In this document: piece by piece, positions 1 through 10,550 of the stretch | Layout of the letters: each line of letters starts with the position of its first letter | Numbering within the stretch: position 1 is the first letter of the stretch | NCBI GenBank assembly: GCA_016648135.1 | Contig: JADDOH010023114.1 | Coordinates: forward strand, 1-64,000 | Direction: 5' to 3' | Source of the DNA: Agrypnia vestita | Lineage: Eukaryota > Arthropoda > Insecta > Trichoptera > Phryganeidae | Length of the DNA stretch: 64,000 nt | Notes under the pieces: model-generated | Database searches by the model: none | Seen by the model: the letters and a program-made list of their open reading frames with translations, nothing else | What the model was told of the DNA's origin: nothing | Made by a program: the position numbers and the translations under genes

Positions 1-1208
1 AAATTTAAAAATTCAATCTCTACCTCTTCTACATTAATCTCATTAGTAAAAAAATCAAAACTTTCGTTATTTTCCTTTCCTGACAATTTCATTGGTAGTC
101 TAGATAAGAAATCTGCTTTATTGTCTTTCGTATTAATATATTCAATCGTATAATCATAATTTTGTAAGATTAATGCATATCTTTGTAGTCTACTAGCTGT
201 TAATATCGGAATATTTTTATTTTCTCCTAAAATATGCACCAAGGGTTTGTTATCACATGCTAAGATAAATTTTCTTCCATACAAATATTGAAAGAATTTT
301 TTTAAGCCAAAAATAATTGCACTAGCCTCTTTATCCAATATTGAGTATTTTAATTCCGTCGATGTAAAAGTCTTACTGGCATAAGCTATTGGTCTTTCAA
401 TACGGTTTTCGTAAACGTGGCAAATTATCGCTGACATTCCTACATTACTTGCGTCTGTTATGAGTTTAATAGGTATATTCTGATCATAATGTACCAAAAT
501 TTTATTCGACGTAAATATTTCTTTAACCTTCTCAAAAGCAATTTGACAATTATTATCCCAATTAAACTCAGTCTCTTTTTTTAACAAGTTATACAAAGGT
601 TCTAAAATACTCGCTAGATTTTTAATAAAAATCCTATAATAATTTATACCTCCTAAAAAACTACGTAACTCCGTTACATTTTTAGGTACTTCCATATTTA
701 TAATTGCTTCAACTTTATCAGGCAATGGCTGTACACCCCTATTAGAAATTTTAAATCCCAAATATTCAACTTCTTTTTTATTAAATTCACATTTATCGAT
801 ATTTACTGTTAAACCACAATCATTTAATCGTTTTAAAGTTCTTTCAGTTTCTTCCTCTAACCCTTCTAGCGTATCGGAGAATACTAAAATGTCATCTAGA
901 AAACATGCAAGTTGTAAATCGCTTACTACTGAATTAAGAACATTACTAAAAATTGCCGGCGATGTAGTCAATCCAAATGGCAATACTTTATATGCAAATA
1001 AACCTAAATGGGTAGAAATAACACATAATTTCCTAGACCTTTTATTTAATCTTAATTGCCCGAATGCGTTTTTTAAGTCTAATTTTGCAAAATATTTTGC
1101 CCCTTTCAATTTAGCCATTAAATCTTCTATTTTTGGTAATGGATATTTTAAACGCCTTAACATAGGATTTAATGTATTTTTAAAATCTGCGCATATTCTA
1201 ATACTTCC
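1..1208 (-). pseudogene. RT and RNase H of gypsy-type element, frame-shifted from its N-terminus
   Basis: Downstream of the A-run the minus strand stays open to base 1 in one frame. RT motifs appear in order: RICADFKNTLNP (about 1200), DLKNAFGQLRLN (about 1080), LPFGLTTSPAIF (about 980), and the catalytic box FLDDILVFS (about 903-877, the F-x-DD form common in gypsy elements). The connection region has YLGFKISNRGVQP, then the RNase H domain with TDASNVGMSAII (about 460) and ACDNKPLVHIL (about 265). It ends in a tether-like acidic tail cut by the window edge. The segment has no internal stop. It cannot be joined to gag-PR in frame unless the homopolymer is a sequencing error or a programmed shift. 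Integrase should follow to the left. Confidence 0.88.
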
Positions 1209-2671
1209 TTTTTTTTTTTTACTATAACTATTGGACTTGCCATTTCACTAATATCCATTTTCTCGATTATGTTTTCATCTAACAATCTATTGATCTCTTC
1301 TTCTACCTTGTCTTTTAAACTAAAAGGGATTGGCCTTGGTTTACAATATTTGGGTTGAAAATTCGGTAAAACCTCAATATTCACTTCGTAATTTTTAAAA
1401 CTACCAGTTTTATTTAAAAAGACATCCTTATACTTAGTTTTCATTTTATCTAAAAAATAATTATTATTCAATACGCTTGGCAACTCACTTGATGTTGATG
1501 CTAACACATTAATATTTGTAAACCCAATTTTAAATGTATTTATAAAATTTCTTCCTAGTATGAATGACGAACCGTTATTCACGATGATGAAATCTTGTTC
1601 AGCGATAATATTGTTGTACTCAACTGAAAACCTATAGATACCTATTAATTCGAGTGATGTACTATCATAACCGGATAACTTTATTTCACACTTATTTAAC
1701 TTAATCTCCTTAAAAAATCTTTTGTATAAATGAAAGGGCATTACATTAACTCCCGATCCGGTGTCTAAAATCATCTGTAATACAATTCCATTCACTTTAA
1801 CCTGTAGATAAATAGGATCGCAATCTTTATAACTAATGTTCATGATTGTATTAATCACTTCACACTTATTAGCATAATGAAAACGCCCCCCACACTTGAA
1901 ACATACTATATTTTTTAAAAAACAATCTTTCTTTTTATGTCCCTGTTTGTGGCAAATGAAACATTTCAACAAAATTTTACTGTCAGGTGTTTTGAACCCT
2001 GTACTACGCAAGCGCGTCATTCGATCCAAATTGTCTGTGATTGGTCGAAAGTTTGAAATGGGCCTCGATCTCTGATTGGGCCGTTCTATACTACACAAAA
2101 TATTATCGTTACTATGCAAATCAATATTGTTACAACTCTCATTTTTTCTCTCAATAATATGTTCATATGTATACGCCAACTCCACACACTCATTCAAATT
2201 ATTTCCCGCGGCACTCAAAAATAATTTATTATTAATTTCCGCGTTAAATATTCCTATAATAAAAATATCTTTCAAAATTTCATCTAATCTATTGTTGAAT
2301 GAACATTTAATAGCCAAACTTTTTAATCTTGCCATAAAATCTCTAATTGATTCATCATTTGCCTGTTTACAATTAAAAAAAAATTCTCTGTGTTCGTATA
2401 TATTATCACTACACTTGCAACTTTTTTCTATAATTGTACATAATTCCTCGAATTTTAAAACTGACAATTTTCTTGGAAAACATAGTTCACTCAGAAAGAC
2501 AAAGGTATCTTCCGTAAGACTACTTAAGAGAAATGCTCTCTTCTTGTCTTCTGACAATTTCTCATCACCGAGTATGAGAATCTGATCCAATCTTTCCTTG
2601 AAGATGGGCCAATTCCCAGACTTGTGGCAGAAAGGAATCAACCCTCTCAAAAACCCCTCCATTTTGAGCAC
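1169..2671 (-). CDS. Gag-protease-RT N-terminus of gypsy-type element
   Basis: A 500-codon frame beginning at Met 2671. Residues about 1-230 form a gag-like capsid region without recognisable sequence motifs. Two CCHC zinc knuckles follow (CFICHKQGHKKKDC near residue 237 and CFKCGGRFHYANKC near 257), which bind RNA during packaging. A retropepsin domain has the DTGS active site near residue 302 and the ILGRNF flap-side motif near 370. The RT N-terminal palm starts near residue 447 (IPFSLKDKVEEEINRLL, then ASPIVIVKKK). The last dozen residues are out of frame: the RT frame is lost inside a run of 12 A (1209-1220), and RT continues in another frame down to base 1. Gag and pol are fused in one frame here, without a separate gag stop. 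Start choice is the first in-frame Met after the leader. Confidence 0.88.
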   Translation of the reverse strand: MLKMEGFLRGLIPFCHKSGNWPIFKERLDQILILGDEKLSEDKKRAFLLSSLTEDTFVFLSELCFPRKLSVLKFEELCTIIEKSCKCSDNIYEHREFFFNCKQANDESIRDFMARLKSLAIKCSFNNRLDEILKDIFIIGIFNAEINNKLFLSAAGNNLNECVELAYTYEHIIERKNESCNNIDLHSNDNILCSIERPNQRSRPISNFRPITDNLDRMTRLRSTGFKTPDSKILLKCFICHKQGHKKKDCFLKNIVCFKCGGRFHYANKCEVINTIMNISYKDCDPIYLQVKVNGIVLQMILDTGSGVNVMPFHLYKRFFKEIKLNKCEIKLSGYDSTSLELIGIYRFSVEYNNIIAEQDFIIVNNGSSFILGRNFINTFKIGFTNINVLASTSSELPSVLNNNYFLDKMKTKYKDVFLNKTGSFKNYEVNIEVLPNFQPKYCKPRPIPFSLKDKVEEEINRLLDENIIEKMDISEMASPIVIVKKKKEVLEYAQILKIH

Positions 2672-3141
2672 TAGCTAAGTATTTTATTACAGGTAACAAT
2701 TACTTAACTTAAGGTCCCGACCACGAAGATAGCTCGACTCCGAAGATCGTAGATGACCCTCAATAGACCCTCGTCCTTTGCCTCTATGTGTCCTGGTTGA
2801 TTCTGCACTGCGCGGCTCCTTTTCCGACGTCCTTGTTCCCTTCTTTTCCTCCGTCTTGTCGTCTTCTCCCTGACGATCCTCCCTCCTGGATTGCCGATGA
2901 CCTTGCCCGGTCTCGCACCCTGACGATTCTGCTGAATTGTCGATGACTCACTCTGCCGAAGACTTCCGAATATCCTTGTTATTCTTCTTTCTTCTTCTTC
3001 TCCTTCCCAGCAGTCCCATCCAATCCAGTTACATGTAAAAAAAAACCAATCCAAGAAGTAGGTAGATTCTTTTTTTCTTGCTGAGTTTTAATACACGTAA
3101 ATTCCAAATTCCTTTTATTCTTTCTCTGAGTGTAGATCTCT
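2672..3141 (-). other. Retrotransposon leader
   Basis: Region between primer site and gag start. It holds an arginine-rich open frame of 116 codons (3054-2704) with no recognisable domain; GC-rich low-complexity triplets (TTCTTCTTCTTC on plus) probably explain its openness. A packaging-signal role is possible but not shown. Confidence 0.5.
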
Positions 3142-3158
3142 TTTTATCGGCTGCGCCA
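3142..3158 (-). promoter_or_regulatory. Primer-binding site
   Basis: Minus strand reads TGGCGCAGCCGATAAAA immediately after the presumed LTR end (ATACCATAG). The TGGCGCAGCCG/TGGCGCAGTCG motif is the serine-tRNA-type primer site known from many insect gypsy elements. Its position between LTR-like promoter and gag is as expected. Confidence 0.8.
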
Positions 3159-3159
3159 C

Positions 3160-3371
3160 TATGGTATAATCACTTCCTGAGTATGATAAGTTATCTTTGA
3201 AATAAGGAAGAAATTGAATACCCGATCTTGTTCAGTAATTATCACTTTATTTATAAACAATCCTCTGCGTGCGACCGTCAGTGCCCGAATGGCGTCGCTC
3301 GTTTCCCCCGCTTCCTACCGCATGCATTCATCTCTTTCACACTATCACTACGCACTCCTCATATACCACTC
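3160..3371 (-). repeat. Probable 5' LTR with TATA box
   Basis: Minus strand upstream of the primer site holds TATAAATAAA (about 3254-3245), then a start-region candidate, ending at the primer site. No second LTR is in the window to define the borders by identity; 3371 is a guess based on an AGT-type start (AGTGGTATATG). Confidence 0.5.
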
Positions 3372-3424
3372 TACCACAGTTTCAATTCAATTCAATTTCA
3401 TTTTATTTAAAAAAGTAGAGAACC

Positions 3425-3780
3425 TTTATAAAACATATTTTTTTATTTTATTTAGTTCGGTCACCCAACAAGGAGACACAATTGCTTGATAAGATGAAAT
3501 ACAAAAAAAAAATTGTTAAATGTCTCCCTCAATTAAAGGATAACACAAATAGGACATAATCATAGATAAGTCAATTTGACAATGACAGATAAAACATAAT
3601 TTAACCGATTGTTCCAAATTTAGCTTTAACATAACATTTTTTGGAAACATGATTTTGGAAGGGATAGATGCACTAAATCTATAATTCAGTACATTCTAAA
3701 TTAGTAATCCTCGGTGACTGAATTCAAAATATTTTTTAATTTTTTGGATTTTGCTGCCTTTACTTTTATACCCTACATAT
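3425..3780. mobile_element. Truncated foldback TIR element, copy 1
   Basis: The right end (3643-3780) matches the right arm of the palindromic element at 26429-26692, including GGATTTTGCTGCCTTTACTT and ending ACCCTACATAT. Bases 3443-3590 match a 148-bp block inside the related element at 56943-57406. The left terminus is missing; the LTR retrotransposon begins there, so it probably interrupted or replaced the left end. Confidence 0.7.
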
Positions 3781-5370
3781 AAGAAATCAGTACCTATTGA
3801 TAAACTATACCTAAGTAAAAGAAAAGCGTGAGGTGAACTTATGTACGCGCGTTAGAAGTTGTACTTAAATATTAAAGCAATACTAAAGCAAAAACTATAC
3901 AATGTCAAAATATACGTATTAATGATGTCTCCGTTATTAAAAAGCTGATGGCAAGAATCGCATAGCTTTGATGGTAGACTGACGACATTCCGTCTAACGC
4001 AGTCAAACTTCAACAATAACATGAATACAGAAATCCGTGGAAACGAGAAGGCCATTTATTGAGATATAAAAAAGTACCTACACTCTCTTCTCAGGTTTGA
4101 CCTTCGGAGAGTTAAAAAAGTACCTACACTCTCACCTTACATAAATACCTTTACAGAGACGATAGTAAAATCGTACGATAGTAAACTTGTAAGTACCCTT
4201 ATTTGGTTTTCGCTTCGGAGATCCGTTATTAAATTTCATTTCCAATATGTTGGCTTTGTGTCTTAGCTACAGTTATTTTGGTACGCTTTTATAGTCTATG
4301 TATTACTAGATTTACTCCAAAAATGAGGATTCTCATACATATTGTAACGTATCCACCTGCACACCTAAGCTAAATACCTAACTATAAAGTTTAATAATGT
4401 AAGTTTTACGAAAAGCCCAAAGCTTGAGACTTTAAGCTACCGAATTGAGCTTTATTACAGCTTTTGGGACTTTTAAGCACACACTTTATGCTTTAAGCTA
4501 CTAGATGAAAACTTAAGTCGAACTTAGAACTTCGGAAGTATATTTACATGAAAGCTAATATTATTTTTTTTTGTTAAGAATTTATATTTTCAAAATTGGC
4601 CAGTCGTGATCTATCTAGTGGTTAGGAAAATTCCCCCTCCGTTATGTCCGTAGCTATCCAAAATTCTTTTGATATGTGGTGAGATTCGTATTCTTATTAA
4701 CGCGACTAGACTAATATAGAACGAATTCTTACCTAACTATGGAAATAACAAACGCACGTAACTAATCCGTACTCGTCCTTCTAGAAACCGCTCTAGAATT
4801 CTACAGTTTCGCCTATATGAGAGATAGCCGATATCGTCCACGTCCGGAGTGGGCCTAAAAGCCAATTATATGCGGCGTAGCCTAGGAATAAACGCTAGTA
4901 GCAAAACTCCCTTACATTGAACCGCCATAACTATAATACCATCGGGGTTAAAATACTGTAATATAAAACAATACAATCGTTGCCAAGTTAACGGCATACG
5001 CTAAAGATTCCGCCCGCATTGATTATCAACATCTCATAATAGCAGCTTAGAACAGTGTCAGCACAACCACATGCGGCACCCATTTATGACAGATTTGCAA
5101 GATATAATAGCATACGTTATATTCAAAACACAAGTAAGAAACCTACCGATAGCGCGTCTCACGTTGTCCAATCTGCTCAATCTGTTCATAGTACATAGTA
5201 GGGGAAGACAAAAATATATATATTCACAACAACTAGGCGCAACAGAGGCTCAGGGCAAGCCTTGTCTGACATTATCGCAGCCCGAGATTCTAAGGGAATG
5301 GAAGATACAGATTTGTAAGTGAAATTTAAGAAGTGTCTAACCACTTCTGTTCAAACGTGGATTCTAGATG
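3781..5370. other. Unexplained AT-rich stretch
   Basis: No gene recognised. Composition changes near 4630-5300, where CpG-containing unique-looking sequence appears without coding signatures. A short open frame at 5071-5322 has no similarity I recognise. Confidence 0.4.
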
Positions 5371-6560
5371 CCCCCCCCCCCGGTAGGGGGGAGGGGGATG
5401 CGGCCCCAGAGCATCGCCGCATCCGGTGGTTAACTCCTGTTTAGACATAACCTCCCACACTAAGCTGCAGACCAAGATCAAGCCGAGACTCTACTGCTCC
5501 TGCTGAAATCCCCCGAAGTCCTCGCTTCCCGGCGACAAACATATCAGGAAGAAATCCCGCGTCTGATATTAGGTTTGTATATTATCCCGCGGAGCAGTCA
5601 AATTGACTGGTGTATAATGATGAGGATCCCACGTTGCGGCTACAAGAGCCGGATTATTATGATGTTTACTGCTGATTAAAGGGCTGAATGAACTAACTGG
5701 GTGACTGGAAAAGACTCTCCCTTGAGAGCGTCAGTCAGAGCCATGTTAGCATCGCCAAATATAGTTGATGTGATTGATCCCACGGTGTAGTCTTATTGAC
5801 TAGAGATATTAAATGATGGTAAAACAGCATGATTATTACAGTTGATTGTGAAGTTCCTGATATGTTTCTCGCTGGCCGGGAAGGGAGAACCCCGAAGGTC
5901 TCTGTATACAGCAAGTTAGAAAAGGTGGTGAATGATGAGAATGATGATGTTAGTAATGCCATCGTGCTCCTGAATGCGGTCCCGATCATAAAGTTGATTG
6001 TTAAACTGCTGACAGATCTCGTTCATTAAAGCGGTCCCGAGCATAAGTATTGATTGTCGAACTGCTACTTGCATCTTATAATTTCTCGTTCATGAGGAAC
6101 GTCCTATCTCGTCCTTGTGTACGGAGTTATTTCATTCACATACATTCATAACCAGAGCCCGAGCTCGTCGCACCAAGGGGACTGAAAAGACGTGAGAGGT
6201 TCTTCCCCTTAGATGTTAGAGGGGTAACCGCATCAAGACCTTCAGACCATCCTGTAATTCTTGGCTTTAAAACCCAGTCACAACCGGGTAGATACAGTTA
6301 AGATGGCCTTACCTAGTCCCTGACCTAAGGTGTCTCTCCAATCCAATCAGACTCCATAGCCGAGAACGCGCGCTCCGACATTCGACCCTGTCTTGCCACG
6401 CGAGTAGATCCAACTTCATCTTTTTCCACAATCGAAATTCTGCCTCCCAAGATCACGGGGCGTGAAAGACGTACGACTCCCCGCCTCCCGATCATGAAGA
6501 GATGAACTTCCCCATTCGGTTCTCGTTCATTATCCCATTTATAATCCCCGCGTGCCTAAC
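5371..6560. repeat. GC-richer repeat block with inverted and tandem pieces
   Basis: Contains a C12 run followed by GGTAGGGGGGAGGGGG (about 5371-5400), imperfect inverted arms at 5511-5551 and 5852-5899 sharing CTTCCCGGC and AACATATCAGGAA, and two tandem units of about 57-64 bp starting GCGGTCCCGA at 5974 and 6030. Looks like a decayed mobile element; no coding part recognised. Confidence 0.5.
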
Positions 6561-7039
6561 CTTAAGAGTCTAGCGCCGATAATAAGATCTCATTATGCTA
6601 CGTTGGAAGTTAATATTGCACAACCGGGCGGAATACCTATTTTCCGCGAACCTATTCAATTTGTAAAACGCAATAATATGTATTTATATATGTTAGTAAA
6701 ACGTTTGAAATGCAGAATGCACGTATGATGACCTCGCTTCTATCCTAAAGATAATTAAGATATAATCCCGACGTTACGTCTCGACATCAGTACTAATTTG
6801 TTTCCGCGTCCGTTACCGTCGGCTCTGAACCCACGTAATGAAATGAATAGTGACCATGTGACAATGACAAATTATATAGCACGAACATTCCATTTGTTAC
6901 ACATAAGAAAACATCAGGAATAAATAATATTAAAGGTTCTTATCTTAGTTCTGTAGTTGGTCTGCTTCCGGGATGGTATCCAGATCCGAAGTCCTATAAC
7001 GGGTCCTCTCCAAAATTGGGCAATTACCAGCGCCTGTGT
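6561..7039. other. Spacer before tandem array
   Basis: Mixed composition, no gene, RNA gene or clear repeat seen. Confidence 0.3.
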
Positions 7040-8222
7040 AGCCCTTATTTCCCTTGTATATATATTTTAATATCAGCGCCTGTAAAACTGTATTAGATCC
7101 TAGAAACAAGAAAACTATTCGCTCTACGCCGAGCACATGCAGAACATAAACCCCCTCAATCTAGTTCATCCACGGTTAAGCAAAAAGGCGAAAGAATAGT
7201 AATAGTAAAAGGTCCGAACAGAAGTTGAAGTTCTCTGTAAACTGTCCATATCCTCTAGTTGCGCCTGTGTTTTCCAATAACAACCTTCCAGTCATGTATT
7301 TAACATAACGTCCTCCTTGTGTGTATGTGTGCTGCAATATCTGTCATCCAGTTAGTGATTCCCAAAATAGTGCCCTCCTTGTATATATATATATATATAT
7401 ATACATATATATGTATATTTCAATATCAGCACCTGTGAAACTGTACTAGATCCTAGAAACAAGAAAACTATTCCCTCTACGCCGAGCACATGCAGAACAT
7501 AAACCCCTTCAAACTAGTTCATCTACGCCGTACAATGATATCACATGCAGACACAAACGATATAATTACAAGTATGCTTGCGTCCCGCCGACTGGACGCC
7601 TGTGTTTTCCAATAACAACTTTCCAGTCATGTATTTAACATAACGTCCTCCTTGTGTGTATGTGTGCTTCAATATCTTCCATCCAGTTAATGGTTCCCAA
7701 AATAGTGTTTTCCTTGTATATATATTTCAATATCAGCACCTGTAAACCTGTATTAGATCCTAGAAACAAGAAAACTATTCCCTCTACGCCGAGCACATAC
7801 AGGACATAAACCCCCTTCAAACTAGTTCATCTACGCCGTACAGTGATATCACATGCAGACATAAACAATATAATTACAAGTATGCTTGCGTCCCGCCGAC
7901 TGGACGCCTGTGTTTTCCAATAACAACTTTTCAGTCATGTATTTAACATAACGTCCTCCTTGTGCGTATGTGTGCTTCAATATCTTCCATCCAGTTAATG
8001 GTCCCCAAAATAGTGTTTTCCTTGTATATATATTTCAATATCAGCACCTGTAAACCTGTATTAGATCCTAGAAACAAAAACTATTCCCTCTACGCCGAGC
8101 ACATACAGAACATAAGCCCTTTCAAACTAGTTCATCTACGCCGTACAGTGATATCACATGCAGACACAAACAATATAATTACAAGTATGCTTGCGTCCCG
8201 CCGACTGGACGCCTGTGTTTTC
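7040..8222. repeat. Tandem array, four units of about 308-335 bp
   Basis: The anchor CCTTGTATAT recurs at about 7052, 7377, 7712 and 8020. Each unit carries the same order: ATATTTCAATATCAGC, CCTGTAAA.CTGTATTAGATCC, CTCTACGCCGAGCACAT, TGCTTGCGTCCCGCCGACTG, GCCTGTGTTTTCCAATAAC. Unit 1 lacks part of its end and unit 4 stops within GCCTGTGTTTTC. Units 3 and 4 are nearly identical, unit 2 has an expanded (TA)n. Short open frames inside repeat from unit to unit and are not genes. Confidence 0.9.
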
Positions 8223-8280
8223 AACGATTGCCTAATGATACGCAATACAAACATGTAACGAGTTCAAATAAACCACACAT

Positions 8281-9225
8281 TCATGTTTTAATAAAATAAA
8301 TATAAAATCCAGATGCATTTTTAAAATATATTATTAGTAAGAAACTTCTCGCACGATCTACACAAATCATATAGAAATCCGCGTATTCAATCGCCAGTAT
8401 AGATAACAAAGCATTCGTTAGCATAAGAATACATCCGCCCTGAAGAACCTCTCGCACATTCCGAACCTCGCGACATTGAATATACATAATTATTCTGAAA
8501 TTTTAAATCCCACGAAACACCCTTCGTCAGTAAAGTATTCCATTTTAAAGCCTTTATATCTTTGGTAATATATGAATATCAAATTTAAGTGATTTTTCAT
8601 ATGAACAGCGACAGAATTATATATTTCATAAGCGTTATGCAATAATTTGAATAACTATCACAGTCGCCACATTACGATTTCTTGTACATTAAATCCGAAG
8701 CGCGTATAGTAATAATTATCACTAGGCCCAAAATACGTAACAAAACAATCCACAACATGTATCAATAATTGTTACGATCCAGAAAGTTCTAAATTGAATA
8801 CACGAAAAAGGCAATAGAAATAAATAATATTGAAAATGCTTAGCTGTTCACTGTTCCAATTCTCTTTGAATTATTATCAACCTCTGGCTTTTTCCTCGAT
8901 CCAGCCAAATTATCTTCCTTACTGCGGACTCTCCTCGACAAAGCCTCCGCCGACCTTCAAGCTGAAAACTCAAGTGCCCTTTCTAATTTGTAACGCCTAA
9001 AAATAGTCCCTATCTCGCGCCATCTTTGATTCCAACTAGCGTGTAAAAGTCAAAGTCTAACTCTAAGGACGCGTTTCATTGGCCAGATTCGTTACGCGGA
9101 CAACCGCTTTTGATAGGCTCGCTTCGCCAAACTAAAATAACATAAAGCCTGCTTTACACGCCCGCGTGCAGAAATAATAAAGCTCGTCCGCACCTACTTA
9201 TCCGGCAAATATTTAATTATAGAGT
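8281..9225 (-). repeat. Noncoding repeat family R, copy 1
   Basis: Related to 16200-17045. Shared landmarks are CATTGGCC.GATTC (about 9080), a TTCG-CAAA-TAAAATAA stretch, CT.TACACGC and AATAATAAAG-CTCGT-CGCACCTACT (about 9174-9201), and an AT-rich motif CGTGCGAGAAGTTTCTTACT (minus, about 8358-8339) matching the subrepeats of copy 2. On the minus strand it begins like a promoter or LTR with a CCAAT box. No coding capacity seen. Confidence 0.6.
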
Positions 9226-9940
9226 ATTTAACGGTTTGTGAAGCTTCTCTTTATTATAAACTTTAGCAGATAGATATTTTCGTATAATTTTTCACCAATG
9301 TCTATTTGAATAGGCCAATATCGTTACAATATGAATTTCATACTCCCTTAAGCATATTTTATTGTAAAACGCTGAAAATTCATGATAATAGGAAAAAAAA
9401 CTAAATATATCAAGTCATCACAAGTTAGCTAGTCTCAACGGAATATTTATTCTTATTGTATAATTGTAAAACTGCGAGACACAAAATCTATTTTATTTTT
9501 TAACTAAAGAGAAATCCCAATTTTGTTTTTTAGTATAATAAATCATTACTTTGGTATAGAAAATAGGTATACGATTTTTTTTGTTATACCTACACTGAGA
9601 GTATTAAAATTTTGAAATACAACATTTTAAATTCCTGCTAAAACACTTCATTTCTTTAGTCACAAATACGTGCGTTACAATTGTATGGTACCCGTACAAT
9701 TGTGACGCACGTCACAACAATTGTAGTATACGATTGTAGGTACCATATAAATACAAATACTACGGCATATACTACTTCAAACATGCGAATTGATACGTCA
9801 CGACCAATCACATGCGTTTTAATGGAGTCATATTTTTAAAGATTTTTATAATAAAAATTGCAAATTTTTTATTTTATTTTAATTTCTTAATTTTACGATT
9901 CAACAGGCCAATTACAGAAGCGAAAGATATCAGAAAACAC
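9226..9940. other. AT-rich spacer with one hairpin
   Basis: No gene. At 9668-9712 a 45-nt imperfect palindrome lies between ACGTGCGT and ACGCACGT, with inner arms ACAATTGTA/TACAATTGT. Confidence 0.5.
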
Positions 9941-10045
9941 CCAGGCTTGAGTAAATCATATAGATTAATTGTGGCCTCACCGGGAACTGAACCCGGAACC
10001 CTCGGTGTGAGAAGTCAGTGTCATGCCCACTGGGCTACGATGGCC
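9941..10045 (-). mobile_element. tRNA-derived SINE, family A, copy 1
   Basis: On minus, GGCCATCGTAGCCCAGTGGG contains a polymerase III A box (TAGCCCAGTGGG), and GGTTCCGGGTTCAGTTCCCG contains a B box (GGTTCAGTTCC). The tRNA-like part is 73 nt (10045-9973) with a perfect T-arm (CCGGG/CCCGG) and a four-pair acceptor end (GGCC/GGCC). The anticodon arm is poor, and a non-tRNA tail ending AAGCCTGG follows. The same tail is present at 44758-44865, so this is a SINE rather than a functional tRNA. Confidence 0.8.
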
Positions 10046-10181
10046 TATGATTGATAACATTTTCCATGCTGCTTCATAGAATATAATTAATATTTATGAA
10101 TATATTTCATACATTTTCATCGGTAATTGTAATATGTGAAATATCCGTATTAAAGGGTTTTTAACGTTACTAAGAGTTTAA

Positions 10182-10238
10182 GAAGACAGTACCATCAAAC
10201 GTAACGTTACTAACGCTACGTTTGATGGTACTGTCTTC
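10182..10238. repeat. 57-nt near-perfect hairpin
   Basis: Arms of 22 nt (GAAGACAGTACCATCAAACG, then TA) pair perfectly; pairing continues inward with one mismatch through CGTT/AACG, leaving a 3-nt loop ACT. Could be two abutting transposon ends or a small MITE; a microRNA precursor is less likely given the tiny loop. Confidence 0.8.
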
Positions 10239-10344
10239 ACAGCTTTAGCTCGCGGCCGAAACATACAGTAAATATCTCGTGAAATTTGATGGCCGATGAG
10301 TGGTGCGGGCCTTCTCTATCTCGGACATATTACAACTTAACCAT

Positions 10345-10550
10345 CTCACCATCCAACTCACATCCAGGGGAAAATAAGTGGTACGAAAGAACCGTAGGAA
10401 GACGCCACATCTCATGGCTGCGTAACTTGAGCGACTGGTACCAGCGTCCCTCTTGTTCCATGCGGCAGTGAATTGAGTTGTGATCGCCAATATAATCGCC
10501 GACCTCTGAAAGAAGATTGCACTGTAGGAAAAAGAAGAAGTTAGTGAAAA
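10345..10550 (+). pseudogene. LINE reverse transcriptase C-terminal fragment
   Basis: Plus strand encodes KWYERTVGRRHISWLRNLSDWY (about 10375-10440), the GRR-(R/H)ISWL-(K/R)NLR-W block found at the extreme C-terminus of many insect LINE RTs. After a frame shift the usual ending appears (FHAAVN, stop, VVIANIIADL, stop; about 10457-10508), then an AAGAAGAAG-like 3' tail (about 10531-10542). Only the last 60 or so residues of a protein normally about 900-1000 long are present, as expected for a 5'-truncated insertion. The shift and a stop make it dead. The LINE clade cannot be assigned from so short a piece. Confidence 0.7.

Larger units (their letters stand above)
1..3371 (-). mobile_element. 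Ty3/gypsy-type LTR retrotransposon, cut by left window edge
   Basis: Read on the minus strand the order is LTR-like promoter (about 3371-3160), primer-binding site, leader, then gag, protease, RT and RNase H running to base 1. Integrase and the 3' LTR lie outside the window. The protein order PR-RT-RNaseH and the TGGCGCAGCCG primer site are typical of metazoan Ty3/gypsy elements; the clade (Mag-like is possible) is not settled. The outer 5' boundary is approximate: homology of the neighbouring foldback element fades at about 3410-3425, so the retrotransposon end lies at or below that point. Only one disabling lesion is visible in the 2.7 kb of coding sequence, suggesting a fairly young copy. 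Confidence 0.9.

Noticed and set aside
2700..2720. Alternative primer site TGGTCGGGACC on minus
   Set aside because: The TGGCGCAGCCG site at 3158 fits known insect gypsy elements and its position next to the LTR-like promoter.
2704..3054. Arg-rich 116-codon frame in the retrotransposon leader
   Set aside because: Explained by simple TTC/GAA triplets and leader composition; gag starts downstream.
7381..7420. CRISPR-like or regulatory repeat
   Set aside because: Simple (TA)n tract; the genome is eukaryotic and no spacer-repeat structure exists.
7962..8258. 98-codon frame in the tandem array
   Set aside because: Frame follows the repeat unit and recurs in other units; not a gene.
9973..10045. 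Functional tRNA gene on minus
   Set aside because: Good T-arm and acceptor ends but poor anticodon arm, and the same tail occurs in a second copy, so a SINE is better.
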